A stretch of 32,237 nt of DNA from Candidatus Nanopelagicales bacterium (GTDB lineage: Bacteria; Actinomycetota; Actinomycetes; S36-B12): contig JAURME010000074.1 in NCBI GenBank assembly GCA_030830865.1, positions 1-32,237 on the forward strand, given 5' to 3'. Shown here one piece after another: positions 9,669-17,870 of this stretch. The notes beneath the pieces are model-generated. The model saw nothing but the letters and a program-made list of their open reading frames with translations. It ran no database searches and had not been told where the DNA came from. The position numbers were made by a program, and so were the translations under genes. Each line of letters starts with the position of its first letter. The first letter of the stretch is position 1.

Positions 9669-10847
9669 CTAGTCGACGGGGCCGTGTCCCTCCATGTGAG
9701 GGTGCCCCGGCAAGGGCTCAGCAAGCTCGGCGTCGCCCGGGATCTCCTTCTCGATGTCCGACGCGTGGACGGTGTGCAGCATGGCCCAGACGGCCCAGAT
9801 GCCGAACAGCAGCGTGACCGCGCCCACGGAGATCCAGGCGGCGATCGTCGGCAGCTGGGTCAGGTGGTACATCGCGAAGCCCATGATTCCGGCCGCGGGG
9901 ATCGTGATGACCCAGGCCGTGAACATCTCGCCGATGACCTTCCAGTTCGCACCCTTGCCGGAACCGACGCCGGCCCCCACGATCGATGAGGCCGCAGCGT
10001 GGGTCGTGGAGATCGGGACGCCGAGCGAGGTGGCGCCGAAGATCGAGGTCGTCGCGCCGATGTTTGCTGCGAGGCCCGAGTTGGCGTGGAGTGTGGTCAG
10101 GCGAAGGCCCATGGTCTCGATGATCTTCCAGCCTCCCCACAGGGTGCCCAAGGCGATCGCGGCGTAGGCCGCGAAGGCCGCCCACTCCGGCACCATGATG
10201 GATCCGTCATCCTGCAGGTCCGTGTAGCCGGCACCGAGGAGCAGGGCGGCAATGACACCCATCGTCTTCTGTGCGTCGTTGGCACCATGGCCGAAGGAGA
10301 CCGCAGCGGCGGAGACGAGCTGGGCTCCCTTGAACACCGGGTGATCATCGTGCCACTTGGTGGCCTTCTGAACGCCCAGGACGAGGTAGAAGGCGAGGAA
10401 GGCGATGCTGAACGCGACGGCCGGGGAGATCACGATGCCGAGAGCCGCCTTGGTGACGCTGCCCACGTCGATCGCGTCCAAGCCGCCGGCCGCGATACCA
10501 GCGCCCACAAGGCCACCGATGATCGCGTGACTCGAGGACGACGGCATGCCGACGCGCCACGTGAAGTAGTTCCACGCGATCGCGGCGAAGAGTGCGGCGA
10601 ACGCCAGCGCGACTCCCCCGTATTCGGCCTTGACGGTCTTCGCGATCGTGTTGGCAACGAAGGTGCCGACCACGAAGTAGGCCACGAAGTTGAAGAATGC
10701 GGAGAACGCGGGTGCCCACTTGGCCGGAAGGGCACGGGTCGCCACGACGGTCGCCACCGAGTTCGCGGCGTCGTGGAAGCCGTTGGTGAAGTCGAAGATG
10801 AGGGCGATCACGATGACCGCGATCACGCTGATGAGGAGGATGTCCAC
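9669..10847 (-). CDS. pit: PIT-family inorganic phosphate transporter
   Basis: 'FDFTNGFHDAANSVATVVATRAL' and 'SFGHGANDAQKTMGVIAALLL' PIT signatures, multiple TMs. GTG at 10847 preceded by AAAGGACG; the track start is 10883. Confidence 0.95.
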   Translation of the reverse strand: MDILLISVIAVIVIALIFDFTNGFHDAANSVATVVATRALPAKWAPAFSAFFNFVAYFVVGTFVANTIAKTVKAEYGGVALAFAALFAAIAWNYFTWRVGMPSSSSHAIIGGLVGAGIAAGGLDAIDVGSVTKAALGIVISPAVAFSIAFLAFYLVLGVQKATKWHDDHPVFKGAQLVSAAAVSFGHGANDAQKTMGVIAALLLGAGYTDLQDDGSIMVPEWAAFAAYAAIALGTLWGGWKIIETMGLRLTTLHANSGLAANIGATTSIFGATSLGVPISTTHAAASSIVGAGVGSGKGANWKVIGEMFTAWVITIPAAGIMGFAMYHLTQLPTIAAWISVGAVTLLFGIWAVWAMLHTVHASDIEKEIPGDAELAEPLPGHPHMEGHGPVD

Positions 10848-11001
10848 TCGTCGTCCTTTGACGTTTGCCTGTTGGTCACGCAACGCCGGGCGATCAGGTG
10901 TCGTGCAGGTGAACGACGATGATCACGTCGGTGCCGACGCACAGTCTGATGGGTCCAAGAGCGTCCATCCGCCACTGCGGGGGACGGGCAGAAGAAGGAA
11001 T

Positions 11002-11019
11002 GGTGAACGTATGGTGAAC
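11002..11019 (-). promoter_or_regulatory. Putative PHO box (PhoP-binding direct repeat) upstream of pit
   Basis: Minus strand GTTCACCATAC-GTTCACCATTC: two identical GTTCACC heptamers at 11-bp period, about 155 bp upstream of the pit GTG; matches the Streptomyces PHO-box direct repeat unit. Confidence 0.6.
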
Positions 11020-11052
11020 GCGCTCGAGGCGAGGTCCGTGGAGCGGGATCCG

Positions 11053-11256
11053 TCAGTCTGAGACGCCGGCCAGAGCCTTGAAGTAGCGATCCCGCCAGCG
11101 GTCGGCCTTGGCTCTCAGGGAGGCGAGTTCGATCATCTGGTCACGGTCCCAGGAGGGCTCGCGGCCCTCACTCAGCAACGGGGCCACATGCTCGGCGTAC
11201 TTGGCCTCGAAATGACGCCAGCGCTCGAGCGGATCGGAATCCTTGGACTTGCCCAC
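11053..11256 (-). CDS. Hypothetical charged small protein (67 aa)
   Basis: VGKSKDSDPLERWRHFEAKYAEHVAPLLSEGREPSWDRDQMIELASLRAKADRWRDRYFKALAGVSD. GTG at 11256 preceded by TATGTT-6 nt, preferred over the TTG at 11277 in the track. Confidence 0.6.
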   Translation of the reverse strand: MGKSKDSDPLERWRHFEAKYAEHVAPLLSEGREPSWDRDQMIELASLRAKADRWRDRYFKALAGVSD

Positions 11257-11306
11257 GCGGGGAACATACAGCCCCAAGGTGAACAGACTCCCGGACCCTG
11301 CCGGAT

Positions 11307-11335
11307 CGGGGGCGCTGCACTCGCCTCGCCCCCCG
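11307..11335 (-). terminator. Possible GC-rich terminator hairpin downstream of moeA
   Basis: Arms gggggcg (11308..11314) and cgccccc (11327..11333), loop ctgcactcgcct, just downstream of the moeA stop at 11341. No T-tract. Confidence 0.4.
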
Positions 11336-11340
11336 AAATC

Positions 11341-12552
11341 TCACTGCTGGCGCAGATCGACGACCGTCACGTCGTCACCGCGGCTGATGAAGGTGACGTC
11401 CTCGGGAACGACGATGAGTGCGTCGGCGACCGAGAGGCCGCCGAGAACGTGCGATCCCTGGCCGGTGCCGACCGGGCGCACCTGACCGTCCGGCAGGAAC
11501 GTCGCGCGGGCGAACTGCCGCTTCGCCGGCGGGGAGGTCATGTCCTCGGCCAGAGTGGTCAGGACTGTCGGTCGCTGCAGGTCGGTCAGGCCCCGCATGA
11601 GACGCAGCGCCGGCCGTACGAAGTTCTCGAAAGAGATGTAGCTGCTGACCGGGTTGCCCGGAAGGGTGACGATCGGCACCCGCTCATCGCCGACATGGCC
11701 GTGGCCCTGTGGCATACCCGGGTTCATCGCGACCTTCATGAACTCCACCGAGCCGAGCTGGCCGAGGACTGCCTTGACGGTGTCGTAGGCCCCCATGCTC
11801 ACTCCACCGCTGGTGAGGATGAGGTCGCACCGGTGCAGCTGGTCCTCGACGGCCGAGAGGAACGCCTTCTCGTCGTCCACGATGGGCCCGACGCGATAGG
11901 CCTCGGCGCCGGCCTCCTGGCAGGCGGCCACCAGCAGGTAGCTGTTGCTGTCGCTGATGAGGCCGTGCCGCAGCGGGGTGCCGGGGTCGACGAGCTCGGA
12001 ACCCGTCGAGAGCACGGCGACGCGGGGCCGCGGACGCACCCGTACATGGCCACATCCGACCGCCGCGAGGATCGCCATCTGCCGGGCGCCGATGAGCGTG
12101 CCGTCGGTCAGGACGACATCGCCGGCCATGACATCCTCGGCAGCCCGTCGCACGTATGCCCCCGGATCGACCGGGGCCGAGATCCGCACGATCTGGGTGC
12201 CTGCGTCAGTGCGCTCGACCGGCACCACGGCATCGGCACCGGCGGGCATCGGCGCACCCGTCATGATCCGCACGGTGGTGCCCGACGTCACCTCCTCCGT
12301 CGAGCGATAACCCGCAGGAACGTCGTCGACGACGGTCAACTCGACCGGGACGTCATCCGTCGCCCCGGCGACATCGGCGGCGAGAACCGCGTACCCGTCC
12401 ATGGACGAGTTGTCGAAGGACGGCAGCGGCCACGGGGCCGTGACGTCCTCCGCGAGGACGCATCCATGGGCGGAGGACAGGGGCACGTCGATCGCAGACA
12501 GCGGCTCCACGCTCGCGAGCACGCGGGCGAGGTAGTCGTCAACGCTCAGCAC
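11341..12552 (-). CDS. moeA: Molybdopterin molybdotransferase
   Basis: 'SFDNSSMDGYAV', 'RIMTGAPMPAGADAVVPVE', 'RVAVLSTGSELVDPG', 'LTSGGVSMGAYD', 'TLPGNPVSSYISFENFVRPAL'. Confidence 0.96.
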   Translation of the reverse strand: MLSVDDYLARVLASVEPLSAIDVPLSSAHGCVLAEDVTAPWPLPSFDNSSMDGYAVLAADVAGATDDVPVELTVVDDVPAGYRSTEEVTSGTTVRIMTGAPMPAGADAVVPVERTDAGTQIVRISAPVDPGAYVRRAAEDVMAGDVVLTDGTLIGARQMAILAAVGCGHVRVRPRPRVAVLSTGSELVDPGTPLRHGLISDSNSYLLVAACQEAGAEAYRVGPIVDDEKAFLSAVEDQLHRCDLILTSGGVSMGAYDTVKAVLGQLGSVEFMKVAMNPGMPQGHGHVGDERVPIVTLPGNPVSSYISFENFVRPALRLMRGLTDLQRPTVLTTLAEDMTSPPAKRQFARATFLPDGQVRPVGTGQGSHVLGGLSVADALIVVPEDVTFISRGDDVTVVDLRQQ

Positions 12553-12617
12553 GGCCCGACTCTAGAGGGTGCCCAGCAGGCCAGCGCGGCTAACGCTCGG
12601 CCCGACTCTGGGTGCCC
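12541..12617. repeat. Local direct duplication: 26 matching nt in two copies (12541..12574 and 12592..12617)
   Basis: Copy 1: AACGCTC(AGCA)CGGCCCGACTCT(AGA)GGGTGCCC; copy 2: AACGCTCGGCCCGACTCTGGGTGCCC. Identical order with only 4- and 3-nt indels (depending on placement of one C). Confidence 0.85.
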
Positions 12618-13102
12618 TTGACGCCCATGGTCACCGTCAGCATGCGAGCCCGCACGTCACCCTTGTTGCTGGTGTTGTGCCAGATGCCCTGGGCCTGGAC
12701 GAAGGCCGTGCCCGCGGCGTAGTCCTTCACCACACCCGCGTCGTACTCGATGCTGATGGCGCCCTCGAGGACGTAGACGTAGACGGGGACCCGGTACTTG
12801 CGCCAGCCGGTCTCCTGGCCCGGCTCGAGCACCTCTATCTCGCTGCTGATCTCGGCCTTCTTGACCCTATTCGGGTAGACGATGCGCTGGTCCAGGGCGT
12901 TGATCGCCTGGGCGTCGAGGAGGATGGCTGCACCGTCAGGTGCCACCACCTCGATGGCAGCCGGGTCCCCCTCCCCCGGCACCGCCTCCTCGTCACCGCC
13001 CCCGCAGGCGCTCAGCGACGTGGCGAGGGTCACCGCGAGGGCGGCTGCGCCGATCCGGCGGAGACCCCGGTGCCTGGCAGGAGTGAGGGGGGAAGGGCTC
13101 AT
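12590..13102 (-). CDS. Secreted cupin-like lipoprotein
   Basis: 170 aa from ATG at 13102; lipobox 'LATSLSACGGG'; cupin-like 'LEPGQETGWRKYRVPVYVYVLEGAISIEYDAG...FVQAQGIWHNTSN'. TACAGT-6 nt-ATG upstream. Confidence 0.82.
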   Translation of the reverse strand: MSPSPLTPARHRGLRRIGAAALAVTLATSLSACGGGDEEAVPGEGDPAAIEVVAPDGAAILLDAQAINALDQRIVYPNRVKKAEISSEIEVLEPGQETGWRKYRVPVYVYVLEGAISIEYDAGVVKDYAAGTAFVQAQGIWHNTSNKGDVRARMLTVTMGVKGTQSRAER

Positions 13103-13169
13103 CTGTTCACTGTAAACCCGGGGATGGGCCCGTGACGGGCAGAAAGACGAACCATGCCACACTCCGCGC

Positions 13170-13907
13170 ATGACGCGAGCCCGGTCCGGACGCTGGGCCG
13201 CCCTGGCACCCTCGCACACCGTTCCCGACACCTCGTGGCGGTCTGCCTCACGATGGCGCAGCGGACCGAGCACCTTCCTCCTGCTCGTCCTCGGGCTGTG
13301 GCTGTTCGGCACCGGCGAGGCGATGCTCGTCACCGCCTCGATCGGCAACGGCCCATGGACGGTCCTGGCCCAGGGCATGACGGTGCGCCTGCCGCTGTCG
13401 ATCGGCGTCGCCACCTTCCTGATCAGCGTCGTGGTCCTCCTGCTGTGGATCCCACTGCGAGAGCGCCCCGGACTGGGCACGATCATGAATGCGATCGTCA
13501 TCGCGGCTGCCCTGCAGGTCATGGTCGGCGTCCTTCCCGAGGTGACCGGGGACTCGTTGCTCTCCCTCATCGCTCGCGTGCTCATGGCGCTCATGGGCAT
13601 CGCCCTGATCGGCCTGGGCAGCGGGATCTACCTGACCACGGGACTCGGCCCGGGTCCGCGCGACGGCTGGATGACGGGCATCCACCAGCGCACCGGCTGG
13701 CCGGTCAGCGCCGTGCGACTGGGCATCGAGGCGACCGTGCTGGTCATCGGGTGGCTGCTCGGTGGCACCGTCGGCGTGGGAACCGTGCTGTTCGCCCTGC
13801 TGATCGGACCCGCCGTCGGCTACGGGCTCCGGCTGGCTGCTGCCCTCGATGGCGGTGCTCCTCCGAGGGCGGTCGACGACGATGAGCATCCCGAACTGGA
13901 GGCCTGA
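13170..13907 (+). CDS. YczE/YitT-like integral membrane protein
   Basis: 245 aa, hydrophobic; 'GLWLFGTGEAMLVTASIGNGPWTVLAQGM' and 'GSGIYLTTGLGPGPRDGWMTGI' are YczE-like. Confidence 0.8.
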   Translation: MTRARSGRWAALAPSHTVPDTSWRSASRWRSGPSTFLLLVLGLWLFGTGEAMLVTASIGNGPWTVLAQGMTVRLPLSIGVATFLISVVVLLLWIPLRERPGLGTIMNAIVIAAALQVMVGVLPEVTGDSLLSLIARVLMALMGIALIGLGSGIYLTTGLGPGPRDGWMTGIHQRTGWPVSAVRLGIEATVLVIGWLLGGTVGVGTVLFALLIGPAVGYGLRLAAALDGGAPPRAVDDDEHPELEA

Positions 13908-13947
13908 CCGCCGGACGCCGGTGGCCAGCGCACCTATCCTGACGACC

Positions 13948-14541
13948 GTGGCTGCCCAGATCTGGCTCATCCGGCACGGCGAGACCGAGTGGAGCCGCGC
14001 CGGGCGGCACACCGGGCGCACGGACATCCCCCTCACCGCAGACGGCGAGGCCGAGGCCTCCGCCCTGGCCGGTCCGATCTCCGGGATTACGGCCGGCCTG
14101 GTCCTGTGCAGTCCCCTGCAGCGGGCACGGGAGACCGCCCGCCTGGCCGGCCTGCACCCCGACGCCTACGACGATGACCTCCTGGAGTGGGACTACGGGG
14201 CGTGGGAGGGCCGCACCACCCCGGAGATCCGCACGGAACTGGCCGACCCCGACTGGCTGGTGTGGGACCACCCGGTGCCGCCGGGCGACACCCCCGGCGA
14301 GCAGCTCGACGACGTGCGACGACGCGTCCATCGGGTGCTGGATCGCTGCCTTCCCGTCCTGGTCGACGGCGGCGAATGCGTGCTCGTCGCCCACGGGCAC
14401 GTCCTGCGGATGCTCACCGCCACGTGGCTGGGGCTCCCACCGATCGACGGCCGCATGTTCGCGTTGAGTGCCGGGCGGCTCTCCGCCCTCGGCTTCGAGC
14501 ACGAGACCCACGTGATCACGCTGTGGAACTCCAGCGGGTGA
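13948..14541 (+). CDS. Histidine phosphatase (phosphoglycerate mutase-like)
   Basis: 'IWLIRHGETEWSRAGRHTGRTDIPLT', 'CSPLQRARETARLAGL', 'VAHGHVLRMLTATWLGL'. GTG at 13948 preceded by TATCCT-7 nt. Confidence 0.92.
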   Translation: MAAQIWLIRHGETEWSRAGRHTGRTDIPLTADGEAEASALAGPISGITAGLVLCSPLQRARETARLAGLHPDAYDDDLLEWDYGAWEGRTTPEIRTELADPDWLVWDHPVPPGDTPGEQLDDVRRRVHRVLDRCLPVLVDGGECVLVAHGHVLRMLTATWLGLPPIDGRMFALSAGRLSALGFEHETHVITLWNSSG

Positions 14542-14581
14542 GGGATCTGCGCGAGGCCGCGAGCTTTGACAGGATGATGTC

Positions 14582-14779
14582 GTGACCGATGACTCGACAA
14601 GACGGACGCTTCGCTTCTCGCTGTTCCTCCAGGGCTTCGCCTTCCTGTTGCTGGGCGCTGCCACGCTCGTGCGCGCGGTCGTCCTCGGGTGGGACACCGT
14701 CACGCTCTTCTTTGCTGCCGGGATGATCATCATCGCCGCAGCCGCAGGCTGGACCCTCTCCAGGCTGCGCGAGGAATGA
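14582..14779 (+). CDS. Small two-TM membrane protein (65 aa)
   Basis: MTDDSTRRTLRFSLFLQGFAFLLLGAATLVRAVVLGWDTVTLFFAAGMIIIAAAAGWTLSRLREE; stop overlaps the next start (ATGA). Confidence 0.7.
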   Translation: MTDDSTRRTLRFSLFLQGFAFLLLGAATLVRAVVLGWDTVTLFFAAGMIIIAAAAGWTLSRLREE

Positions 14780-15813
14780 CCGCCGCCCCGGCCTGGCGAG
14801 GCTTCGCCAGCGACAACTACGCGGGAGTCCACCCCGACGTCATGGCCGCGATGATCTCGGCCAATCCAGGGCATCAGGTGTCCTACGGGGAGGACGACAC
14901 CACCGCCGCGCTGGAGCAGCGCGTCCGTGAGGTGTTCGGCCCGGCCGCCCACGTGTTCCCCGTCTTCAACGGCACCGGGGCCAACGTCGTTGCCCTCCAG
15001 GCGGCGACCGAGCGCTGGGAGTCGGTGATCTGCGCGGAGACCGCGCACATCAGCGCCGACGAGGGGGGTGCCCCGGAGGTCATGGCCGGCCTGAAGCTGT
15101 GGACCATCCCGACCCCCGACGGCAAGCTGACCACCGAACTCGTCGACACCCAGGCGTGGGGCTTCGGCTTCGTGCATCGCTCCCAGCCGGGCATCGTGTC
15201 GCTCACGCAGTCGACCGAGTACGGCACGGCCTACACGGTTGACGAACTCCGGGTGCTGTCCGACCACGCCCATGGGCTCGGCCTGAAGGTGCACGTCGAC
15301 GGGGCTCGCCTGGCCAATGCGGCCGTCACACTGGGGTGCTCACTGGCCGAGGCCGCGACGGGCGCTGACCTCATCTCCCTGGGGGGCACCAAGAACGGGG
15401 GGATGATGTGCGAGGCCGTCATCGTCCTCGACCCGGACGTGGCGTCGGCCGTCGACTACCTGCGGAAGACGTCGATGCAACTGGCCAGCAAGATGCGGTT
15501 CATCTCCGCCCAGCTGCTCGCCCTCCTGACAGACGACCTCTGGCTGCGCAACGCCACGCACTCCAACGCGATGGCGCAGCAGCTCGCGGAGCGGGTCGGA
15601 GCCCTTGACGGTGTGCGCATCACGCAGCCGATCCGGGCCAATGCCGTGTTCGCGGTGCTCCCGCCCGAGGTGACCGCCCGCCTGCAGGAGCGGTTCCGCT
15701 TCTACACGTGGAACGAGCAGACCGGCGAGGTCCGCTGGATGTGCTCGTGGGACACGACCATTGAGGACATCGACGCGTTCGCCGTCGCGATCGACCAGGA
15801 GCTGCGGGCTTGA
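14776..15813 (+). CDS. Low-specificity L-threonine aldolase / beta-eliminating lyase family (PLP)
   Basis: 'DNYAGVHPDVMAAMISANPGHQVSYGED', 'HVDGARLANAAVTLG', PLP-Lys 'SLGGTKNGGMMCEAVI'. Confidence 0.92.
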   Translation: MTAAPAWRGFASDNYAGVHPDVMAAMISANPGHQVSYGEDDTTAALEQRVREVFGPAAHVFPVFNGTGANVVALQAATERWESVICAETAHISADEGGAPEVMAGLKLWTIPTPDGKLTTELVDTQAWGFGFVHRSQPGIVSLTQSTEYGTAYTVDELRVLSDHAHGLGLKVHVDGARLANAAVTLGCSLAEAATGADLISLGGTKNGGMMCEAVIVLDPDVASAVDYLRKTSMQLASKMRFISAQLLALLTDDLWLRNATHSNAMAQQLAERVGALDGVRITQPIRANAVFAVLPPEVTARLQERFRFYTWNEQTGEVRWMCSWDTTIEDIDAFAVAIDQELRA

Positions 15814-15817
15814 CGTT

Positions 15818-17206
15818 CTAGTGAGCAGCCCAGTGGGTGGAGGTGTCGGATCCCCGCCCGCGGTGCGCGCGGTCGGCCTGCTCCTGCGCCACGTGCCACG
15901 CCGCTGATGCGTCCAGATGCGGGGCCGTCACCGAGACCGGTCCCGGAGTGGTGTCGACATGAAGACTCGCAAGGTCCAGTGCCCGTTCCCACGGCCCCTG
16001 GGTCACCCGCACCGACTGCGTGCGGGCATGCGGGATCACCGCGAGCCGGCGGGTGATGCGTCCGCGACGCGTCGCCAGGACGACCGCATCCCACGCCACG
16101 GCGATCCGGCGCCACTGGATCGGTGAGCGCCGGCGGCACCGTCGTGGGGCCGACCGCCACTCAAGAGCGTCGAAGTCCAGGCCCGGCAGGAGCCGGTGCA
16201 CGAGCGCGATCGCCTCGCCCCTCGGAGCCACCGGCGTGATGAGCGTCTCGGTCTTCCCGTTGTTGTTGTCATCGCTGCCGACGCCGGCGATGTTGACGCG
16301 GACTCGCACCCACGACCAATGCCGCCACAGAAGGGGCTCGACCAGTTCGATGGACTGCACCCGCCCAGGTGGCACGGTGCGGGTCTCGGTACGCAGCAGG
16401 CCGAACCTCGTGCGCAGGCCATCCGGAGCCTCACTGACGGCGAACCCGTAGTAGCGCAGGAACTCGCTCACGACGATGAGGATCGGCACACCGCCCGTCA
16501 CCACCGCGAGGATCAGTCCACCCCATCCCTCCGTCATCACGGTGATCGTGAGGAAGCCGGCAGAGAGGAGCAGCAGCGTGACGGTGCGCGTGCGCAGCAG
16601 CAGCGACACGGCCAGATCACGGGCAGGGACCTTCGCCAGCAGGTCCTCCGGCGCCTCCCCCGCGTCCTCGTGGATGCCGGCCGACCGCGCGAGCACCTCG
16701 TTGCGTAGGGCACGCGCCTGCGCCAGCGTCAGGTACTGCAGCTTGACGCGGGAGTCGCCCGACCCGGCGACCTCGACCCTGAGCTCGGCCATCGAGAACA
16801 GGCGGGCGAAGAACGGCTGGGAGACGTCGACGGCCTGCAGCCGGCTGAGCTGAAGGCGACGCTCCTTGCGGGTGAGCACGCCTGAGTCGACGCGCAAGTC
16901 GCCATCGCCGTCGAACCAGTAGGTGAGGATGCGCCAGCGCAGGTAGCCGAAGGCGATGACCACCCCGACGATGAGGAGGATGAGGACGACGGCGCCCGCG
17001 AAGGCCCCGAGCCCCAGCCGGGAGAGGATCCCGCCACCGGACACGAACGCGAGGAACACCGCGAACGGCAGGATGGACACGCCTTGCACGACGGGTGTGA
17101 TCGGGTGCACCCGACGACGTCCGGAGGCGTCGACCGGGCCGATGTCCGGGACCGTCAGGCCCAGCCCGAGGTCGTCGCCGATCCGCGACGGGTCCTGCCC
17201 ACTCAC
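15818..17206 (-). CDS. bPH2-domain membrane protein, YdbT-like
   Basis: 462 aa; TM pairs followed by repeated PH-like segments ('YLRWRILTYWFDGDGDLRVDSGVLTRKERRLQLSRLQAVDVSQPFFARLF', 'GFAVSEAPDGLRTRFGLLRTETRTVPPGRVQSIEL'). Confidence 0.86.
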   Translation of the reverse strand: MSGQDPSRIGDDLGLGLTVPDIGPVDASGRRRVHPITPVVQGVSILPFAVFLAFVSGGGILSRLGLGAFAGAVVLILLIVGVVIAFGYLRWRILTYWFDGDGDLRVDSGVLTRKERRLQLSRLQAVDVSQPFFARLFSMAELRVEVAGSGDSRVKLQYLTLAQARALRNEVLARSAGIHEDAGEAPEDLLAKVPARDLAVSLLLRTRTVTLLLLSAGFLTITVMTEGWGGLILAVVTGGVPILIVVSEFLRYYGFAVSEAPDGLRTRFGLLRTETRTVPPGRVQSIELVEPLLWRHWSWVRVRVNIAGVGSDDNNNGKTETLITPVAPRGEAIALVHRLLPGLDFDALEWRSAPRRCRRRSPIQWRRIAVAWDAVVLATRRGRITRRLAVIPHARTQSVRVTQGPWERALDLASLHVDTTPGPVSVTAPHLDASAAWHVAQEQADRAHRGRGSDTSTHWAAH

Positions 17207-17703
17207 AGCCCCGCCGACCTCTCCTCGCCCCTCGCGGCCAGCCGGTCGCGCAGCGCGGCGGCGACACCGGGCTCCAGACCGGGGATCGTCGCGTCGGTGG
17301 TCGCCGCGGCGGTGTGCAACTGCACCGTGGTGACGCCGAGCATCCGATCGATCGGCCCGGCCTTGACGTCGACGAGCTGCATGCGGCCATAGGGGACGAT
17401 GACCAGGCGACGGAACATGATGCCGCTGCCGACGAGCAGGTCATCGCCCCGCTCGGCGTAGCCGAAGGACCGTACGCGGCGGCCGATCAGCCACCACAGC
17501 CACACGAACGTGACGACTCCGATACCGGCAACAAGCAGCGGCACCCAGACGGGGACATCAGGCACCACAAGGAGGACCACCACGATCACGACGACGAAAA
17601 GGTACGTCAGCGCCAAGGAGATGCGCCGTGCTGTGACCAGGCGTGGCGAGACCGCCGTCCAGCCCTCTTCGTACGTGAACGCGTCGTGAGTGAGATCGGC
17701 CAT
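17203..17703 (-). CDS. bPH2-domain membrane protein, YdbS-like
   Basis: 166 aa; two TMs then 'FGYAERGDDLLVGSGIMFRRLVIVPYGRMQLVDVKAGPIDRMLGVTTVQLHTA'; 4-bp overlap with the YdbT-like gene. Confidence 0.86.
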   Translation of the reverse strand: MADLTHDAFTYEEGWTAVSPRLVTARRISLALTYLFVVVIVVVLLVVPDVPVWVPLLVAGIGVVTFVWLWWLIGRRVRSFGYAERGDDLLVGSGIMFRRLVIVPYGRMQLVDVKAGPIDRMLGVTTVQLHTAAATTDATIPGLEPGVAAALRDRLAARGEERSAGL

Positions 17704-17738
17704 GCCTTGAGGCTACCCAGCACTCGTCCCCGCACAAC

Positions 17739-17754
17739 AAGGCCGAAAGGCCTT
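17739..17754. other. Perfect 6-bp hairpin with GAAA tetraloop upstream of TPP riboswitch
   Basis: AAGGCC-GAAA-GGCCTT in the gap between the divergent PH-domain and thi genes. Confidence 0.5.
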
Positions 17755-17773
17755 CGCTAGTGTCTGAACCGCA

Positions 17774-17860
17774 ACCGGGGAGCTCGCGAGAACGGCGGGC
17801 TGAGAGGGTGGCCGCTCCCACCGACCCATGAACCTGATCTGGGTAATGCCAGCGGAGGGA
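17774..17860 (+). ncRNA. TPP riboswitch (thi box)
   Basis: 'CGGGGAGC...GGCTGAGAGGG...GACCCATGAACCTGATCTGGGTAATGCCAGCGGAGGGA' matches the conserved thi-box core, immediately upstream of thiB. Confidence 0.96.
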
Positions 17861-17870
17861 GAGGAATCCC

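Noticed and set aside
10926-10939. CGTCGG-TG-CCGACG near-palindrome in the pit leader
   Set aside because: Too short a loop for a hairpin and easily expected in GC-rich DNA; no independent support as an operator.
11257-11277. TTG-initiated extension of the small ORF in the supplied track
   Set aside because: The extension overlaps a better TANNNT-6-GTG start at 11256.
11279-11285. Another isolated GTTCACC (minus strand) before the small 67-aa ORF
   Set aside because: Single heptamer without a repeat partner at 11-bp spacing.
11188-12621. 477-aa plus-strand ORF
   Set aside because: Antisense to moeA; H/R/D-rich artefact.
12590-13600. 336-aa version of the cupin ORF
   Set aside because: The N-terminal extension runs antisense through YczE; the signal peptide/lipobox and TACAGT-6-ATG support the start at 13102.
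13744-15294. 516-aa minus-strand ORF
   Set aside because: Spans antisense to YczE end, histidine phosphatase, the small membrane gene and threonine aldolase, all well supported on the plus strand; no recognisable domain.
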